A stretch of 64,000 bases of DNA from a bacterium 210917-SL.2.15 (GCA_020555605.1 JAJCJC010000009.1:15752-79751); one strand, 5' to 3'; numbered from the stretch's first letter, positions 41,236 to 50,499 are shown. Notes: generated by a model from the sequence alone, not told the origin. A program made the numbers and translations.

Positions 41236-41820
41236 ATGAATGTATATGATTTTGACAAAACCATCTACCGGGGCGACAGCACCATGGATTTTTGGCGCTA
41301 TTGCCTGAAGCGGTACCCCAAAGCCGTCCTGGCGCTGCCGGGCACTTTGGCCGGGGCGCTGGCCTTTCGGCGGGGCTGCTGCAGCCGGGAGCAGTTTAAG
41401 GAGCGCTTTTATCAGTTTCTGGGCTTTGTGCCGGATACGGAACGGGAAGCGGAACGCTTCTGGGACCGGAATCTTTCCGGGATAGAGCCGTGGTACCGGG
41501 CACAGCAATCGGATACGGACGTGATCATTTCCGCTTCGCCGGATTTTTTGATCGGCGCGGCCTGCCGCCGCCTGGGTGTGCGCTTCCTCGCTTCGCCGGT
41601 GGATGCGCACACCGGACAGCTGTTGGGCCCGAACTGCCGGGGAGAGGAAAAAGTGCGGCGCTTCCGGGATGCTTACGGCGCGGTGGAGGTGGAACGGTTC
41701 TATTCCGATTCCCGTTCCGATGCACCTCTGGCTGCTTTGGCCCAGGAGGCATTTTTGGTGTGCCGGGGACAAGTCCTGCCCTGGTCTGCGCACAGGGAGG
41801 AAAAGGAGAGGGAAGCATGA
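41236..41820 (+). CDS. HAD-IB family phosphatase
   Basis: 194 residues from ATG 41236 (a GTG at 41203 is possible). DxD motif DFDKTIYRGDS at the start, serine motif IISASPDFLIGA, lysine RGEEKVRRF, acidic motif FYSDSRSDAPLAAL. It is a phosphoserine phosphatase-like hydrolase. Divergent from the UbiA/GT-C pair and overlapping an ArnE-like gene, it could remove the 5-phosphate from polyprenyl-phospho-phosphoribose, the next step of that pathway. This role is inference from context. Confidence 0.8.
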   Translation: MNVYDFDKTIYRGDSTMDFWRYCLKRYPKAVLALPGTLAGALAFRRGCCSREQFKERFYQFLGFVPDTEREAERFWDRNLSGIEPWYRAQQSDTDVIISASPDFLIGAACRRLGVRFLASPVDAHTGQLLGPNCRGEEKVRRFRDAYGAVEVERFYSDSRSDAPLAALAQEAFLVCRGQVLPWSAHREEKEREA

Positions 41821-42173
41821 AAGAAAACAAACAGAATCTGCCCCTGGGTATTGCCTTGATGCTGACGGCGTCGCTGCTCACCTGTGTGGGTCAGCTGTGC
41901 TGGAAGCTGTCGGCCTCCGGCGCGCTGGGGCTGGTGCTGGCGGGATTTGTGCTCTATGGCTGCGGCGCGCTGTTGATGGTGGTGGCCCTGCGGTTTGGGG
42001 AGCTTTCGATTCTGCACCCCATGCTGAGCGCGGGATATGTGCTCTCCATCGTTCTGGGCGGCGTGGTGCTGGGCGAAAGCGTCACGGCGCTGAAGGCCGC
42101 AGGGGTGGCGGTGATTCTTCTGGGATTGGTGCTGCTGAGCGCGCCGGAGAAAAAGGAGGATCGGCCATGCTGA
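41817..42173 (+). CDS. DMT half-transporter, ArnE/EmrE-like
   Basis: 118 residues with four membrane helices (IALMLTASLLTCVGQLCWKL; ILHPMLSAGYVLSIVLGGVV). The size and EamA-like fold match ArnE, one half of the undecaprenyl-phosphate-aminoarabinose flippase. The ATG overlaps the HAD stop, and the stop overlaps the next, related gene. Heterodimeric pairs like this move lipid-linked sugars across the membrane or export small drugs. Confidence 0.78.
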   Translation: MKENKQNLPLGIALMLTASLLTCVGQLCWKLSASGALGLVLAGFVLYGCGALLMVVALRFGELSILHPMLSAGYVLSIVLGGVVLGESVTALKAAGVAVILLGLVLLSAPEKKEDRPC

Positions 42174-42493
42174 TCGGAATGGCCCTTTTGATGACGCTGT
42201 TTGGTTCTCTGGGCGCGTTCTTCCTGAAAAAGGGTACCGGCGGATCTTTTAGTCTCAGCACGCTGTTGCGCAATCGCTTTTTGTACCTCGGGGGCGTGTT
42301 TTATGTGGCGGGCGCTTTGCTGAACATCGCCCTGCTGCACCGGATGGAATATTCCGTGATTTATCCTATGACGGCAATCACGTATATCTGGACGCTGTTT
42401 CTTTCGGCCCTGTTTTTGCAGGAGAAGATCACGCTGCGCAAGCTGCTTGGCGTGGCGCTCATTGTGTTTGGCGTGTTTCTTCTGACGCGCTGA
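42167..42493 (+). CDS. DMT half-transporter, ArnF/EmrE-like
   Basis: 108 residues, four helices (GMALLMTLFGSLGAFFLKKG; MEYSVIYPMTAITYIWTLFL; FLQEKITLRKLLGVALIVFG). Second half of the pair with the preceding gene, overlapping it by 7 bp. AAAAGGAGG precedes the ATG. Together they probably form one heterodimer. Confidence 0.78.
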   Translation: MLIGMALLMTLFGSLGAFFLKKGTGGSFSLSTLLRNRFLYLGGVFYVAGALLNIALLHRMEYSVIYPMTAITYIWTLFLSALFLQEKITLRKLLGVALIVFGVFLLTR

Positions 42494-42504
42494 TACGGAA
42501 CGTC

Positions 42505-43980
42505 TCAACCTTCGGCGTTGACCAGGACAAAAGTGATATCGTGGGGCGTTTCGTAAAAATACTCCTCGCCCATCTTTTGGGATTCCGGTTCCCACAGCCA
42601 TGCGCCGTTGGGATAGCGCACGACGGTGATTTCCGTTTCGCCCCGGGCCATGGCCTGGGCGATGGAGCAGTCCCGGACGATTTCGGCCTGATGGATGGGG
42701 AAATAGATCTGAATGTAAAAGATCCAGATGACGGCAGCGAGCACAGCGGCTGCAGCGGTTGCAGTGTGTGTCGGTCGTTTGACGTTTTCCAGAGCCGCCT
42801 GCAAAAGATTTCCGGCGGCCAGGAGCAAAAGTACGTAGGATAAAAACAGACACCGCGGCCCGATAGGGGACACTACGGCCAACGGCGCTGCTGCGGCTGC
42901 TGCACTGAACAGGAAAAAGACTGCCCGTCGCCGCTGCAGCCCTTCCGGTACCCAGAGCAGGCAGGAAAGCAGCAGCGTAAGTCCCCAAATCAGCGCGATG
43001 AGCACCCGGAGTTTCAGCGTGGGAGCAGGCCCCCCCAGCAGCTGCCCGGCGAGATACCACAGCGCTGCAGCGGTGATCACAGCGGCGAGTAAAACGTCGC
43101 CCCAGCGCTTTTTGCGCAGGGAGAAGAAAAAGAACAGGCACAGCGCTGCCAGGGAGAGATAAAGCACGGGGGATGTTTCGATCAGGCTTTGGAGCATATC
43201 AGGAAGATTTTCCCGCGCTGTGTTCAAAAAACCCTGCAATCCGGTTTCCATGGTGTAGGCGTTGTCCTCATTCCCGATGGTACGGTACGCCGGGGAGAGG
43301 AACAGAAGCGCAGCCCCGAGCACACAGCCGGCGGTGTTGGAGAAAAGCACGAAAGAGAACCGGTGCTGCTCGAAAAAGTACCAAGCTAGGAGAAGAACGG
43401 AAGCCAGCAGGGCGTACAACGTGCTGTGCTCAATGAACAGCTGGCCCGAGAAGCCCAGCAGAAAAGCGGCCAGGGCCGTGCCAGGGGCGTCACGCATCGG
43501 CTCTTTTTCAAAAACCGGCCGGGCCAGGACAAAAAAGAGCAGGGTAGTGGCCACTGGGGGTACGTAATTGAAAAAGCCGGCGGCCCAGGGATAGACTTGA
43601 GCGAACATCGCTTGAGGCAGGACCAGCAGCGCAGTGAACGACAGCAGTACAGGAATTGGCGTCAGGCGGTTGACGTTTTTGGCGACTGCAAGGATCAGAA
43701 TAAATAAAACTCCGCCGCGCAGCACGGCCCGCAGCGCGGCGTGGCCACCGGCGCAATAGGCGAGTAGGTTGCCCAGCAGGCGCGGATTGGTGGTTTGGTA
43801 TTTTTCTATGAGAAGCCCTGCAAGCTCGGAGAGCGTATGCAGGTTTCGCCCTACCGTTTCCCGGTACCAGTCGTCGCCGGTGACGGGGAACAGGGCGCTC
43901 AGGGCCAGCAGGGCGGCCAGCAGCGCCGCCAGCGTGAGCAGCAGCGGAATACGGAGCCTGGATGTATGAGACTTTGCCAT
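42505..43980 (-). CDS. Polytopic membrane protein (DUF6056-like, GT-C fold likely)
   Basis: 491 residues with about 12 membrane helices. The first loop has FPVTGDDWYRETVGRNLHTL, the acidic-pair motif of GT-C enzymes, as in DUF6056 proteins. The last 60 residues form an external soluble tail (EITVVRYPNGAWLWEPESQK). ATG 43980 follows AGGAGG. It converges on the ArnF-like gene, 12 bp away. It may be the second glycosyltransferase of the locus. Confidence 0.72.
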   Translation of the reverse strand: MAKSHTSRLRIPLLLTLAALLAALLALSALFPVTGDDWYRETVGRNLHTLSELAGLLIEKYQTTNPRLLGNLLAYCAGGHAALRAVLRGGVLFILILAVAKNVNRLTPIPVLLSFTALLVLPQAMFAQVYPWAAGFFNYVPPVATTLLFFVLARPVFEKEPMRDAPGTALAAFLLGFSGQLFIEHSTLYALLASVLLLAWYFFEQHRFSFVLFSNTAGCVLGAALLFLSPAYRTIGNEDNAYTMETGLQGFLNTARENLPDMLQSLIETSPVLYLSLAALCLFFFFSLRKKRWGDVLLAAVITAAALWYLAGQLLGGPAPTLKLRVLIALIWGLTLLLSCLLWVPEGLQRRRAVFFLFSAAAAAAPLAVVSPIGPRCLFLSYVLLLLAAGNLLQAALENVKRPTHTATAAAAVLAAVIWIFYIQIYFPIHQAEIVRDCSIAQAMARGETEITVVRYPNGAWLWEPESQKMGEEYFYETPHDITFVLVNAEG

Positions 43981-44035
43981 GACCGGCGCCTCCTTTCGTA
44001 AACCACGGTTTGGCCGCTTCGGCGGCGTCACTTAA

Positions 44036-44068
44036 CCGGCCCCGCCGCACAACGTGCGGCGGGGCCGG
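44036..44068. terminator. GC-rich terminator hairpin
   Basis: CCGGCCCCGCCGCA (44036-44049) and TGCGGCGGGGCCGG (44055-44068), a perfect 14-bp stem. It ends the TPR gene on the minus strand before the DUF6056-like gene. Confidence 0.7.
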
Positions 44069-44130
44069 AAACAGATCGAAACAAGCCCTGCGGCCACGTG
44101 CCAAAGACGGCCGCGGCGCTTTTTGGCCGG

Positions 44131-44802
44131 TCAGCCGCTGTATTTGGAAAACAGCTCCTGCATGGCTTGGAACTGGGCCAGTTTATCGGCAGCCTGGGGC
44201 TGATTCTTCAAAAAGCTGCAGGCGGAGGCAATGTGGGCTTTTGCGCTGGGCCAGTTCTGCTGTTTGGCATACAGCGCTGCCAGGTTTGCGTGGGTGACGG
44301 CGGATTCGACTGCGTGGGCGGGCAGCGCGTCCATAATAACGGCTGCGTGCAGCAGGCAGTCGGCGGCCTGGTCCAGCTGGCCCAGGTCGGAGTAGGACGC
44401 GCTCATGTTGTTATACAGGCCTGCATAGTGCTCATCCATGGGGGAGAGTTTCTCCTCATAGATTGCCTGGCACTGCCGGAACAGTTCCAGCGCCTTCTGG
44501 CTCTGGCCGGCGAAGCGGTAGGCCGTAGCGGCGTTGAGCAGTGTGGTGGCGTGGGACAGGGAACCGAGACGGTATTCCTTGCTGCACAGATCCAAAGCCT
44601 GTTCTGCTACACGGATGGCCTCTTCAAAGCGCTGCTGGGAGCGATAGAAACCGGTCAGTTCGTTAATGATTGCAAGCGATGCGTCGGCGTCGTGCTCTTG
44701 ATTAGCGATTACCATTTGAGTGAGGAGATACGGCTCCACTTGTTCGATCTGGCCTGCGGCAAACAGACCGTCCAGATGCTGATAAAATGCAGTGATGTTC
44801 AT
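44131..44802 (-). CDS. Tetratricopeptide repeat protein
   Basis: 223 residues. At least four TPR-like repeats: QEHDADASLAIINELTGFYR, SQQRFEEAIRVAEQALDLCS, ATTLLNAATAYRFAGQSQKA, AGLYNNMSASYSDLGQLDQA. No enzyme domain or signal peptide, so a cytosolic scaffold. GGAGTG precedes the ATG at 44802. The upstream 44803-45047 gap has only a terminator. Confidence 0.85.
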   Translation of the reverse strand: MNITAFYQHLDGLFAAGQIEQVEPYLLTQMVIANQEHDADASLAIINELTGFYRSQQRFEEAIRVAEQALDLCSKEYRLGSLSHATTLLNAATAYRFAGQSQKALELFRQCQAIYEEKLSPMDEHYAGLYNNMSASYSDLGQLDQAADCLLHAAVIMDALPAHAVESAVTHANLAALYAKQQNWPSAKAHIASACSFLKNQPQAADKLAQFQAMQELFSKYSG

Positions 44803-44950
44803 AGCGGGAAACACTCCTTCCGGGCACTTGGCCCATATTTTGTCCTTCAGGACCTATGGACTAAAAAACAACTTATTCCAAATGTATATCATGTTCAGTG
44901 TAGCGTATTTGCCGCGGAAATGCAAGCCCCAGAGCCCTTCCATCTCTGAA

Positions 44951-44985
44951 AAAGGGGCAGCACTGTGGAACAGTGCTGCCCCTTT
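44951..44985. terminator. Bidirectional terminator
   Basis: AAAGGGGCAGCACTG (44951-44965) and its complement (44971-44985) form a 15-bp stem-loop. It ends the traX-like transcript before the TPR gene. Confidence 0.75.
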
Positions 44986-45047
44986 GCTGCGGCATCCTGC
45001 AGAGCGGGCTGCTGCAGCGCGTTTACAGAAAAAGCTGCAGCAAAAAA

Positions 45048-45775
45048 TTACCAGCAGGTGCGCAGGATAGTAAAGATAAAAAAGCGCTTGGAAAGCCGGA
45101 TGTGTGTGCCGATGGGAAGAAAAATGAACGGCAGTGCGAACAGAGAAAAGATTTCAAAACCTGCCGCATAGCTTTCAATTTTTAAAGAGAGCGGGTCGGC
45201 CACGGAACCGTTGAGCGCGGGCGGGTAGCTGGGCGTGTACAGAAGAAGCCTCAGCCAGGGCTTATTCCGGCATAGGTAGAAAATCAGCATCAGGATCAAT
45301 CCGGTTTGCGCGTAATCGAAATTGACTGGGCACAGCAGGATGAGTCCGGCGAGTAACAGCCACCATTTCCGTTCTTTGAAGCCCCAGGTTGCCAGGAGAC
45401 TGACCAGCAAGGGAAAGAAGATGTTTAGATTGAAATTGAATAGATTCCAGAGAATGTTATCGGCGTTAAAGGCCGGGATCCAGAACGGCTGGGGGATCAA
45501 GGCAAAAGCACCCAGGCGCAGGGCATATTTTCGGATGTCGCGGGTATAGAGCATTCCGGCGATCAGACAATAGCAAAAAGCGGAAATGCGATTCGCCCGA
45601 TCCATCGAAAGATGGGGTATTCCGGGAAAAAGGCGGTTCCGATGTGATCGACGGTCATAGCCGCAATGGCGACGATTTTGATAAAGTTGGTATTCAAATT
45701 GGTTTTGAGTTCGGCAGGGGCGCTGGTTTCCGTGGCGGTGTTCTCCTTTGTGCTGGGTTTGCTGATTTGCTGCAA
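45048..45775 (-). pseudogene. TraX-like acyltransferase, frameshifted
   Basis: The first frame encodes KIVAIAAMTVDHIGTAFFPE and GRIAFPLFA, then runs into a stop; the second frame continues YCLIAGMLYTRDIRKYALRL to the end (SKRFFIFTILRTCW). Joined they give a normal TraX-family protein of about 240 residues. A one-base loss at about 45571-45575 (GCTATTG instead of GCNTATTG on the minus strand) breaks it. TraX is a pilin acetylase in plasmid F; chromosomal homologues are of unknown role. Confidence 0.8.
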
Positions 45776-45779
45776 GAAA

Positions 45780-45817
45780 AAATCCGCTTTCCTTTAAAAA
45801 ATAAGGAAAGCGGATTT
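45780..45817 (-). terminator. Terminator of tRNA-Ser
   Basis: AAATCCGCTTTCCTT and AAGGAAAGCGGATTT form a perfect 15-bp stem just past the tRNA 3' end, followed by TTTTTTC on the minus strand. Confidence 0.85.
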
Positions 45818-45908
45818 GGCGGAGAGAAAGGGATTCGAACCCTTGATACCTTTATAGGGTATACACGATTTCCAATCGTGCGCCTTCGACCAGCTCAGCC
45901 ATCTCTCC
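45817..45908 (-). tRNA. tRNA-Ser(GGA)
   Basis: The minus strand folds as a class II tRNA: acceptor stem GGAGAGA with TCTCTCC, D-arm GCTGAGCTGGTCGAAGGC, anticodon stem CACGA/TCGTG with loop TTGGAAA (anticodon GGA, codon UCC), long variable arm, T-arm with GGTTCGAATCC, discriminator G and encoded CCA. The frameshifted traX gene lies beyond its terminator. Confidence 0.96.
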
Positions 45909-46082
45909 AGGCCTCGTGCTCGTAACAGCACGATTCATTTTACCAGATTTTTTTGGTTTGTCAAGGGACTTTTTCAAAGAAAGTTTGGAAAAATGCAATT
46001 TCGGGGAAAATGAGACAAGGGCGGAAACGCCGTGCAGTTTTTGCCCGGAATTTCCGCCCCGCCTTCCGCCTCTCGTGCCTGC

Positions 46083-46265
46083 TCAGTGGAATTTGTGCGA
46101 GATGTTGTCCACGACGTCGTCCACGGCGTTACCCATGGCGCGCATGGTGTTGCCCGCGCGCGTTTTCGCGGAACAGTCGCCAACGAGCATTAGTGCCTCC
46201 ACTGCAGCGCCGGCCAGTGCGCCGACGCAGATACCGCGCAGAAAATCGGTACCCATAGTTTTCAT
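46083..46265 (-). CDS. Small glycine-zipper membrane protein
   Basis: 60 residues. FLRGICVGALAGAAVEALML is a small-residue-rich helix, followed by a helical tail (RAMGNAVDDVVDNISHKFH) like YtxH-type envelope proteins. AAAGGAG precedes the ATG at 46265. Possibly inner-membrane stress-related; unproven. Confidence 0.6.
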   Translation of the reverse strand: MKTMGTDFLRGICVGALAGAAVEALMLVGDCSAKTRAGNTMRAMGNAVDDVVDNISHKFH

Positions 46266-46337
46266 CACTCCTTTTTCGGTCTGACTATAGTATGGCCGGT
46301 AGAAAGAAAAAAAGACGGGACAAAGGACGCTTTTTTG

Positions 46338-46366
46338 TTGCTAAAAACAGGCAGAAATAGTATAAT
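46338..46366 (+). promoter_or_regulatory. Promoter of the pyr operon
   Basis: TTGCTA (46338-46343), 17 bp, TATAAT (46361-46366), about 84 bp before pyrC. I see no PyrR attenuator in this short leader. Confidence 0.6.
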
Positions 46367-46449
46367 ATTTATATTTATAACATTTATAACAATCCATCCG
46401 GCCGCGTGTGCAAGGAGCGCGGCGGCGGGAAAGAATCGGAGGGAATCGG

Positions 46450-47739
46450 ATGGGCAAAAAACTGATCCGTGGTGCTCGGGTGATCGATCCTGCCTGCGGG
46501 CGGGACGAGCCGTGTGAACTGCTGCTCGAGGGAGGCCTGATTGCTGCCGTGGGGAATGACTTGCCGGCGGAAGGCGCGCAGATCATCGACGCTGCAGGCC
46601 TTGTGGCTGCGCCGGGCCTTGTGGACATGCACACCCACATGCGCGAGCCGGGCTTTGAGGACAAGGAAACCATCGCCACCGGCACGGCGGCGGCGGCTCG
46701 CGGCGGCGTGACCAGTATTCTGGCCATGGCCAACACCTGCCCCGTCATTGATAGACCGGAGCGCGTGGCGGATTTTTACAATCGTGCTATGCGCAGCGCC
46801 AGGGTGCGGGCTTACACCGTGGGCGCGGTATCGCTGGGTATGCAGGGCAAGGAGATTACCGATGTGGAGGGCCTGCTCTCCGCCGGGGCGGCAGCGCTGA
46901 GCGATGACGGCGTGCCGTTGATGAACGCGGAAGTCATGCGCGAAGCGCTGATCCGCATGAAGCCGTCGGGGCTGCCGATCCTCTCCCACAGCGAGGATGG
47001 CGATTTGGTGCGTGCCGGCGTGATGAATGAGGGCGCTTTGTCCCGGAAGCTGGGCTATAAGGGACGCCCCGCGGTAGCCGAGGAGCTGCTGCTGGTGCGC
47101 GACGGAATGCTGGCGGCTGATGTGGGCGGTTATGTGCACATCTGCCACGTGAGTACCAAAGGCTCGGTGGACTATATCCGCCGGATGAAAGCTGCGGGCA
47201 TTCATGTTACTGCTGAGACCTGTCCTCAGTATTTCACCCTGACGGAAGAAGAAATCGAGAAGCAGGGGGCTATGGCGAAGGTCAACCCGCCGCTGCGGAC
47301 CCAGGCGGATGTGGAAGCGATCCTCGAGGGCTTGGAGGACGGCACGCTGGACTGCATCATCACCGATCATGCGCCCCACACTGCGGCGGAAAAGGCGAAA
47401 GAGCTGCCCAAGGCGCCCAGCGGGATGGTGGGGTTGGAAACGTTGCTGGCTTTGTCGCTGACGGTGCTGCACCATAAACTGGGCTGGCCTTTGATGAAGG
47501 TGCTTCGGGCTATGAGCACGGCACCGGCGGGCATTCTGCAGCTGGACGCGGGTTCGCTGCGGGTGGGCGCGCCGGCGGATATCGTACTGTTTGACCCGGA
47601 GGAAGCCTGGACGGTGCACCCGGAAGCGTTTGCCTCCAAGGGGCGCAACACGCCCTTTGCCGGCTGGAAACTGAAAGGACGCGTGCGCTGCACCATCATG
47701 GGCGGCGAAACGGTCTATGATGCTGAAGCGGCACGCTGA
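46450..47739 (+). CDS. pyrC: Dihydroorotase
   Basis: 429 residues, class I type. Metal ligands His61 and His63 in DMHTHMREPGFE, DDGVPLMN, SHSED, ICHVSTKGSVDYIR, catalytic Asp in ITDHAPHTAAEK. It closes N-carbamoyl-aspartate to dihydroorotate. ATG 46450 has GGAGGG. First gene of pyrC-pyrF-pyrK-pyrD; pyrB and pyrE are not in this window. Confidence 0.95.
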   Translation: MGKKLIRGARVIDPACGRDEPCELLLEGGLIAAVGNDLPAEGAQIIDAAGLVAAPGLVDMHTHMREPGFEDKETIATGTAAAARGGVTSILAMANTCPVIDRPERVADFYNRAMRSARVRAYTVGAVSLGMQGKEITDVEGLLSAGAAALSDDGVPLMNAEVMREALIRMKPSGLPILSHSEDGDLVRAGVMNEGALSRKLGYKGRPAVAEELLLVRDGMLAADVGGYVHICHVSTKGSVDYIRRMKAAGIHVTAETCPQYFTLTEEEIEKQGAMAKVNPPLRTQADVEAILEGLEDGTLDCIITDHAPHTAAEKAKELPKAPSGMVGLETLLALSLTVLHHKLGWPLMKVLRAMSTAPAGILQLDAGSLRVGAPADIVLFDPEEAWTVHPEAFASKGRNTPFAGWKLKGRVRCTIMGGETVYDAEAAR

Positions 47740-47817
47740 TCCGGCGGCTGCGATACATGCGATACAAATAAATGAGTTACAAAATCAAAAAGAGAATGAT
47801 AAAGGAGTTGCCGCACG

Positions 47818-48741
47818 ATGTCTTTTGAACGCTTGCAGGATAAAATCCGTGAAATGAAAAACCCAACGGTGGCCGGACTGGATCCTAAGCTGGAGTATGT
47901 GCCATCTTTCATCGTAGAGGAAAAAATCAAGCAATACGGCCAGACGCTGCGCTGTGCTGCCGAAGCCATTTACGAATACAATGTGGGACTGATCGACGCG
48001 CTGTGTGATGTAGTAGCCGCGGTGAAACCCCAGAGCGCATTTTACGAACGCTTTGGCTTTGAAGGCGTGGAGGTGCTGAAACGCACTGTGGATTATGCCA
48101 AAAGCAAAGGGCTTTATGTCATTATGGACGCCAAGCGCGGCGACATCGGCTCCACCGCCGAGGGCTACAGTGAGGCATACCTTGGCAGTGTGAAGATCGG
48201 CGCAACGGAAGTGGAGCCGTTTGGCTGTGATTGTTTGACCATCAACGCCTATCTCGGCAGCGACGGCATCAACCCGTTTATCAAGGACTGCGTAGCCCGG
48301 GATCGGGCGGTGTTCGCACTGGTCAAGACGTCCAACCCCTCCTCCGGCGAGCTGCAGAACATCGTGGCCGGGGACCGCAAGGTCTACAATGTGGTGGGCG
48401 ATCTGCTGGAGCGCTTGAGTAAGGACACCGTGGACAAATACGGTTACACTTGTGTGGGCGCGGTCACCGGCGCCACCTATCCCATGGATATCCGCGATTT
48501 GCGCCGCCGTCTGGAAAAGACGTTTTTCCTGGTGCCCGGCTACGGCGCTCAGGGCGGCAAAGCGGAGGATGTACAGTATGCCTTCGATGAATATGGTCAC
48601 GGCGCCATCGTCAATTCTTCCCGCGGCATCATCTGCGCCTGGCAGAAAACCGGAAAAGAGGGAAAGGATTTCGGCGAAGCAGCCCGGGATGCGGCGATCG
48701 CCATGCGGGAAGATTTGAAGAAATATATTACAGTTGTGTAA
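47818..48741 (+). CDS. pyrF: Orotidine 5'-phosphate decarboxylase (long type)
   Basis: 307 residues. Catalytic Lys70 and the DAKRGDIGST motif (104-113, with Asp104, Lys106, Asp109). The C-terminus contains NSSRGIICAW. It is the larger type 2 PyrF that ends UMP synthesis. AAAGGAG lies upstream; 78 bp after pyrC. Confidence 0.95.
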   Translation: MSFERLQDKIREMKNPTVAGLDPKLEYVPSFIVEEKIKQYGQTLRCAAEAIYEYNVGLIDALCDVVAAVKPQSAFYERFGFEGVEVLKRTVDYAKSKGLYVIMDAKRGDIGSTAEGYSEAYLGSVKIGATEVEPFGCDCLTINAYLGSDGINPFIKDCVARDRAVFALVKTSNPSSGELQNIVAGDRKVYNVVGDLLERLSKDTVDKYGYTCVGAVTGATYPMDIRDLRRRLEKTFFLVPGYGAQGGKAEDVQYAFDEYGHGAIVNSSRGIICAWQKTGKEGKDFGEAARDAAIAMREDLKKYITVV

Positions 48742-48829
48742 AAAAAGCAGGTCTTTTCCGAACCCGGAAAAGGGAGACTCCCCCTGGGATCCCCTGTGAG
48801 AAAAACAAAAATTTGGGAGTGAAGTGGAT

Positions 48830-49594
48830 ATGCCGTATCAGCAGGATTGTAGTGTGTTGTTTCTGCGGGCATTGAATGAAAAAGCGTATGAACTGATTTT
48901 GGAAGCGCCGGAAATTGTCGCGGCAGCACAGCCGGGACAGTTTGTGCATGTGAGCTGCGGCGAAGGGCGTCTTCTGCGCCGCCCCATCAGTATCTGTGAG
49001 GCCAGCGGCGTGCAGCTGCGGTTGGTGTTTGAGGTGCGCGGCGAGGGGACGGAGTGGCTCAGCCGGCGCACGAAAGGGGAGCGCGTCAGCGTACTCGGCC
49101 CTCTGGGTCACGGGTTCGATGTAGATGGGAAACGGGTCCTCTTTATCGGCGGCGGCATCGGGGTGCCGCCCCTGCTGTGGGCGGCCAAACGCGCCGAAAG
49201 CGCCGATGCAGCGCTGGGCTTTGCCGCGGAAAACCGGGCCATTTTGATGGTGGATTTTGCCAAAGTGTGCGGCGAGGCTGCCCTGGCCACCGACGACGGG
49301 AGCCTGGGCCGCAAGGGAACGGCGCTGGATGCAGCCCGGGAGCTGCTGGAAAAGAACAAGTACGACGTGATCTGTGCCTGCGGGCCCAAGGTGCTGCTGA
49401 AATACGCGGCACAGGCTGCAAAAGAGGCGGGGATCCCCTGCCAGGTGTCCATGGAAGAGCGCATGGGCTGCGGTGTGGGCGCATGTCTGGTGTGCGCTGT
49501 GAAACTGCGGGATGCCCATGGGGAAATCTATATGGGCCATGTCTGCAAAAACGGGCCGGTCTTTTCTGCTGAGGAGGTGGTCTTTGATGACTGA
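48830..49594 (+). CDS. pyrK: Dihydroorotate dehydrogenase electron-transfer subunit
   Basis: 254 residues. FAD-binding RPISICEA, NAD-binding VLFIGGGIGVPPLLWAAKR, and the [2Fe-2S] cysteines EERMGCGVGACLVCAVKLRD and GHVCKNGPVF. With PyrD it gives the NAD-linked class 1B enzyme. ATG 48830 or GTG 48824 are both possible. It overlaps pyrD by 8 bp. Confidence 0.95.
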   Translation: MPYQQDCSVLFLRALNEKAYELILEAPEIVAAAQPGQFVHVSCGEGRLLRRPISICEASGVQLRLVFEVRGEGTEWLSRRTKGERVSVLGPLGHGFDVDGKRVLFIGGGIGVPPLLWAAKRAESADAALGFAAENRAILMVDFAKVCGEAALATDDGSLGRKGTALDAARELLEKNKYDVICACGPKVLLKYAAQAAKEAGIPCQVSMEERMGCGVGACLVCAVKLRDAHGEIYMGHVCKNGPVFSAEEVVFDD

Positions 49595-50495
49595 TCTGCG
49601 TGTGTCCCTGGCCGGGGTGGAGCTGAAAAACCCTGTTGTGGTGGCTTCCGGTACGTATGGGTTCGGCCATGAATACGGCGAATTTTACGATCTGTCCGAG
49701 CTGGGCGCCATCTGTGTCAAAGGATTGACGCCGGTGAGGCGGGACGGCAATCCGCCTCCGCGCATTGCTGAGACGCCTGCGGGCATCCTCAACAGCGTGG
49801 GCTTGCAGAATCCCGGTGTGGATGCTTTTATTGCTGAGGAGATGCCTTTTTTGCGGCAGTATGATGTGAAGATTATTGCCAATATCTCCGGCAATACGCC
49901 GGAAGAATACGGAGTTATGTGCGAAAAGCTGTCCGCTGCGGGGGTGGACATGATCGAAGTGAATATTTCCTGCCCTAATGTGAAAGCCGGCGGCCTGGCC
50001 TATGGCACCCGGCCGGAACTGGCGGCGGAAGTGACGGAGATTGCCAAAAAGCATTCCACGGTTCCTGTCATGGTCAAGCTTTCACCCAATGTGACGGATA
50101 TCGTTCAAATTGCCAAAGCAGTGGAGAACGCGGGCGCGGATGCCTTGTCGCTGATCAACACGCTGCTGGGCATGCGCATCGACATCCACAGACGCCGCCC
50201 CATTTTGAAGAACAATATGGGCGGGTTGTCCGGTCCTGCGGTGTTCCCGGTGGCAGTGCGCATGGTCTATCAGGTACGCCAGGCCACGAAACTGCCCATC
50301 TTGGGCATGGGCGGCGTGGCCAAGGGCAGCGATGCGGTAGAGTTGATGATGGCCGGCGCGGACGCGGTGGCTGTGGGTACCGCTTGCTTTGCCGATATCT
50401 TTGCGCCGCTGCGCGTGCGCGACGGCCTGCGGGACTATCTGGAACAGGAGGGCCTGAGCGCCCGGGCGTTGACGAACACGGTGGAGCCCTGGTGA
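49587..50495 (+). CDS. pyrD: Dihydroorotate dehydrogenase catalytic subunit (class 1B)
   Basis: 302 residues. FMN barrel with NPVVVASGTYGFGHEY, NSVGLQNPGVDAFI, catalytic-base region EVNISCPNVKAGGLAYGTRP (Cys), KLSPNVTDI, GPAVFPVAVR, GMGGVAKGSDAVELMMAGAD. It oxidises dihydroorotate to orotate. GAGGAGG precedes the ATG at 49587. Confidence 0.95.
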   Translation: MTDLRVSLAGVELKNPVVVASGTYGFGHEYGEFYDLSELGAICVKGLTPVRRDGNPPPRIAETPAGILNSVGLQNPGVDAFIAEEMPFLRQYDVKIIANISGNTPEEYGVMCEKLSAAGVDMIEVNISCPNVKAGGLAYGTRPELAAEVTEIAKKHSTVPVMVKLSPNVTDIVQIAKAVENAGADALSLINTLLGMRIDIHRRRPILKNNMGGLSGPAVFPVAVRMVYQVRQATKLPILGMGGVAKGSDAVELMMAGADAVAVGTACFADIFAPLRVRDGLRDYLEQEGLSARALTNTVEPW

Positions 50496-50499
50496 ACGT

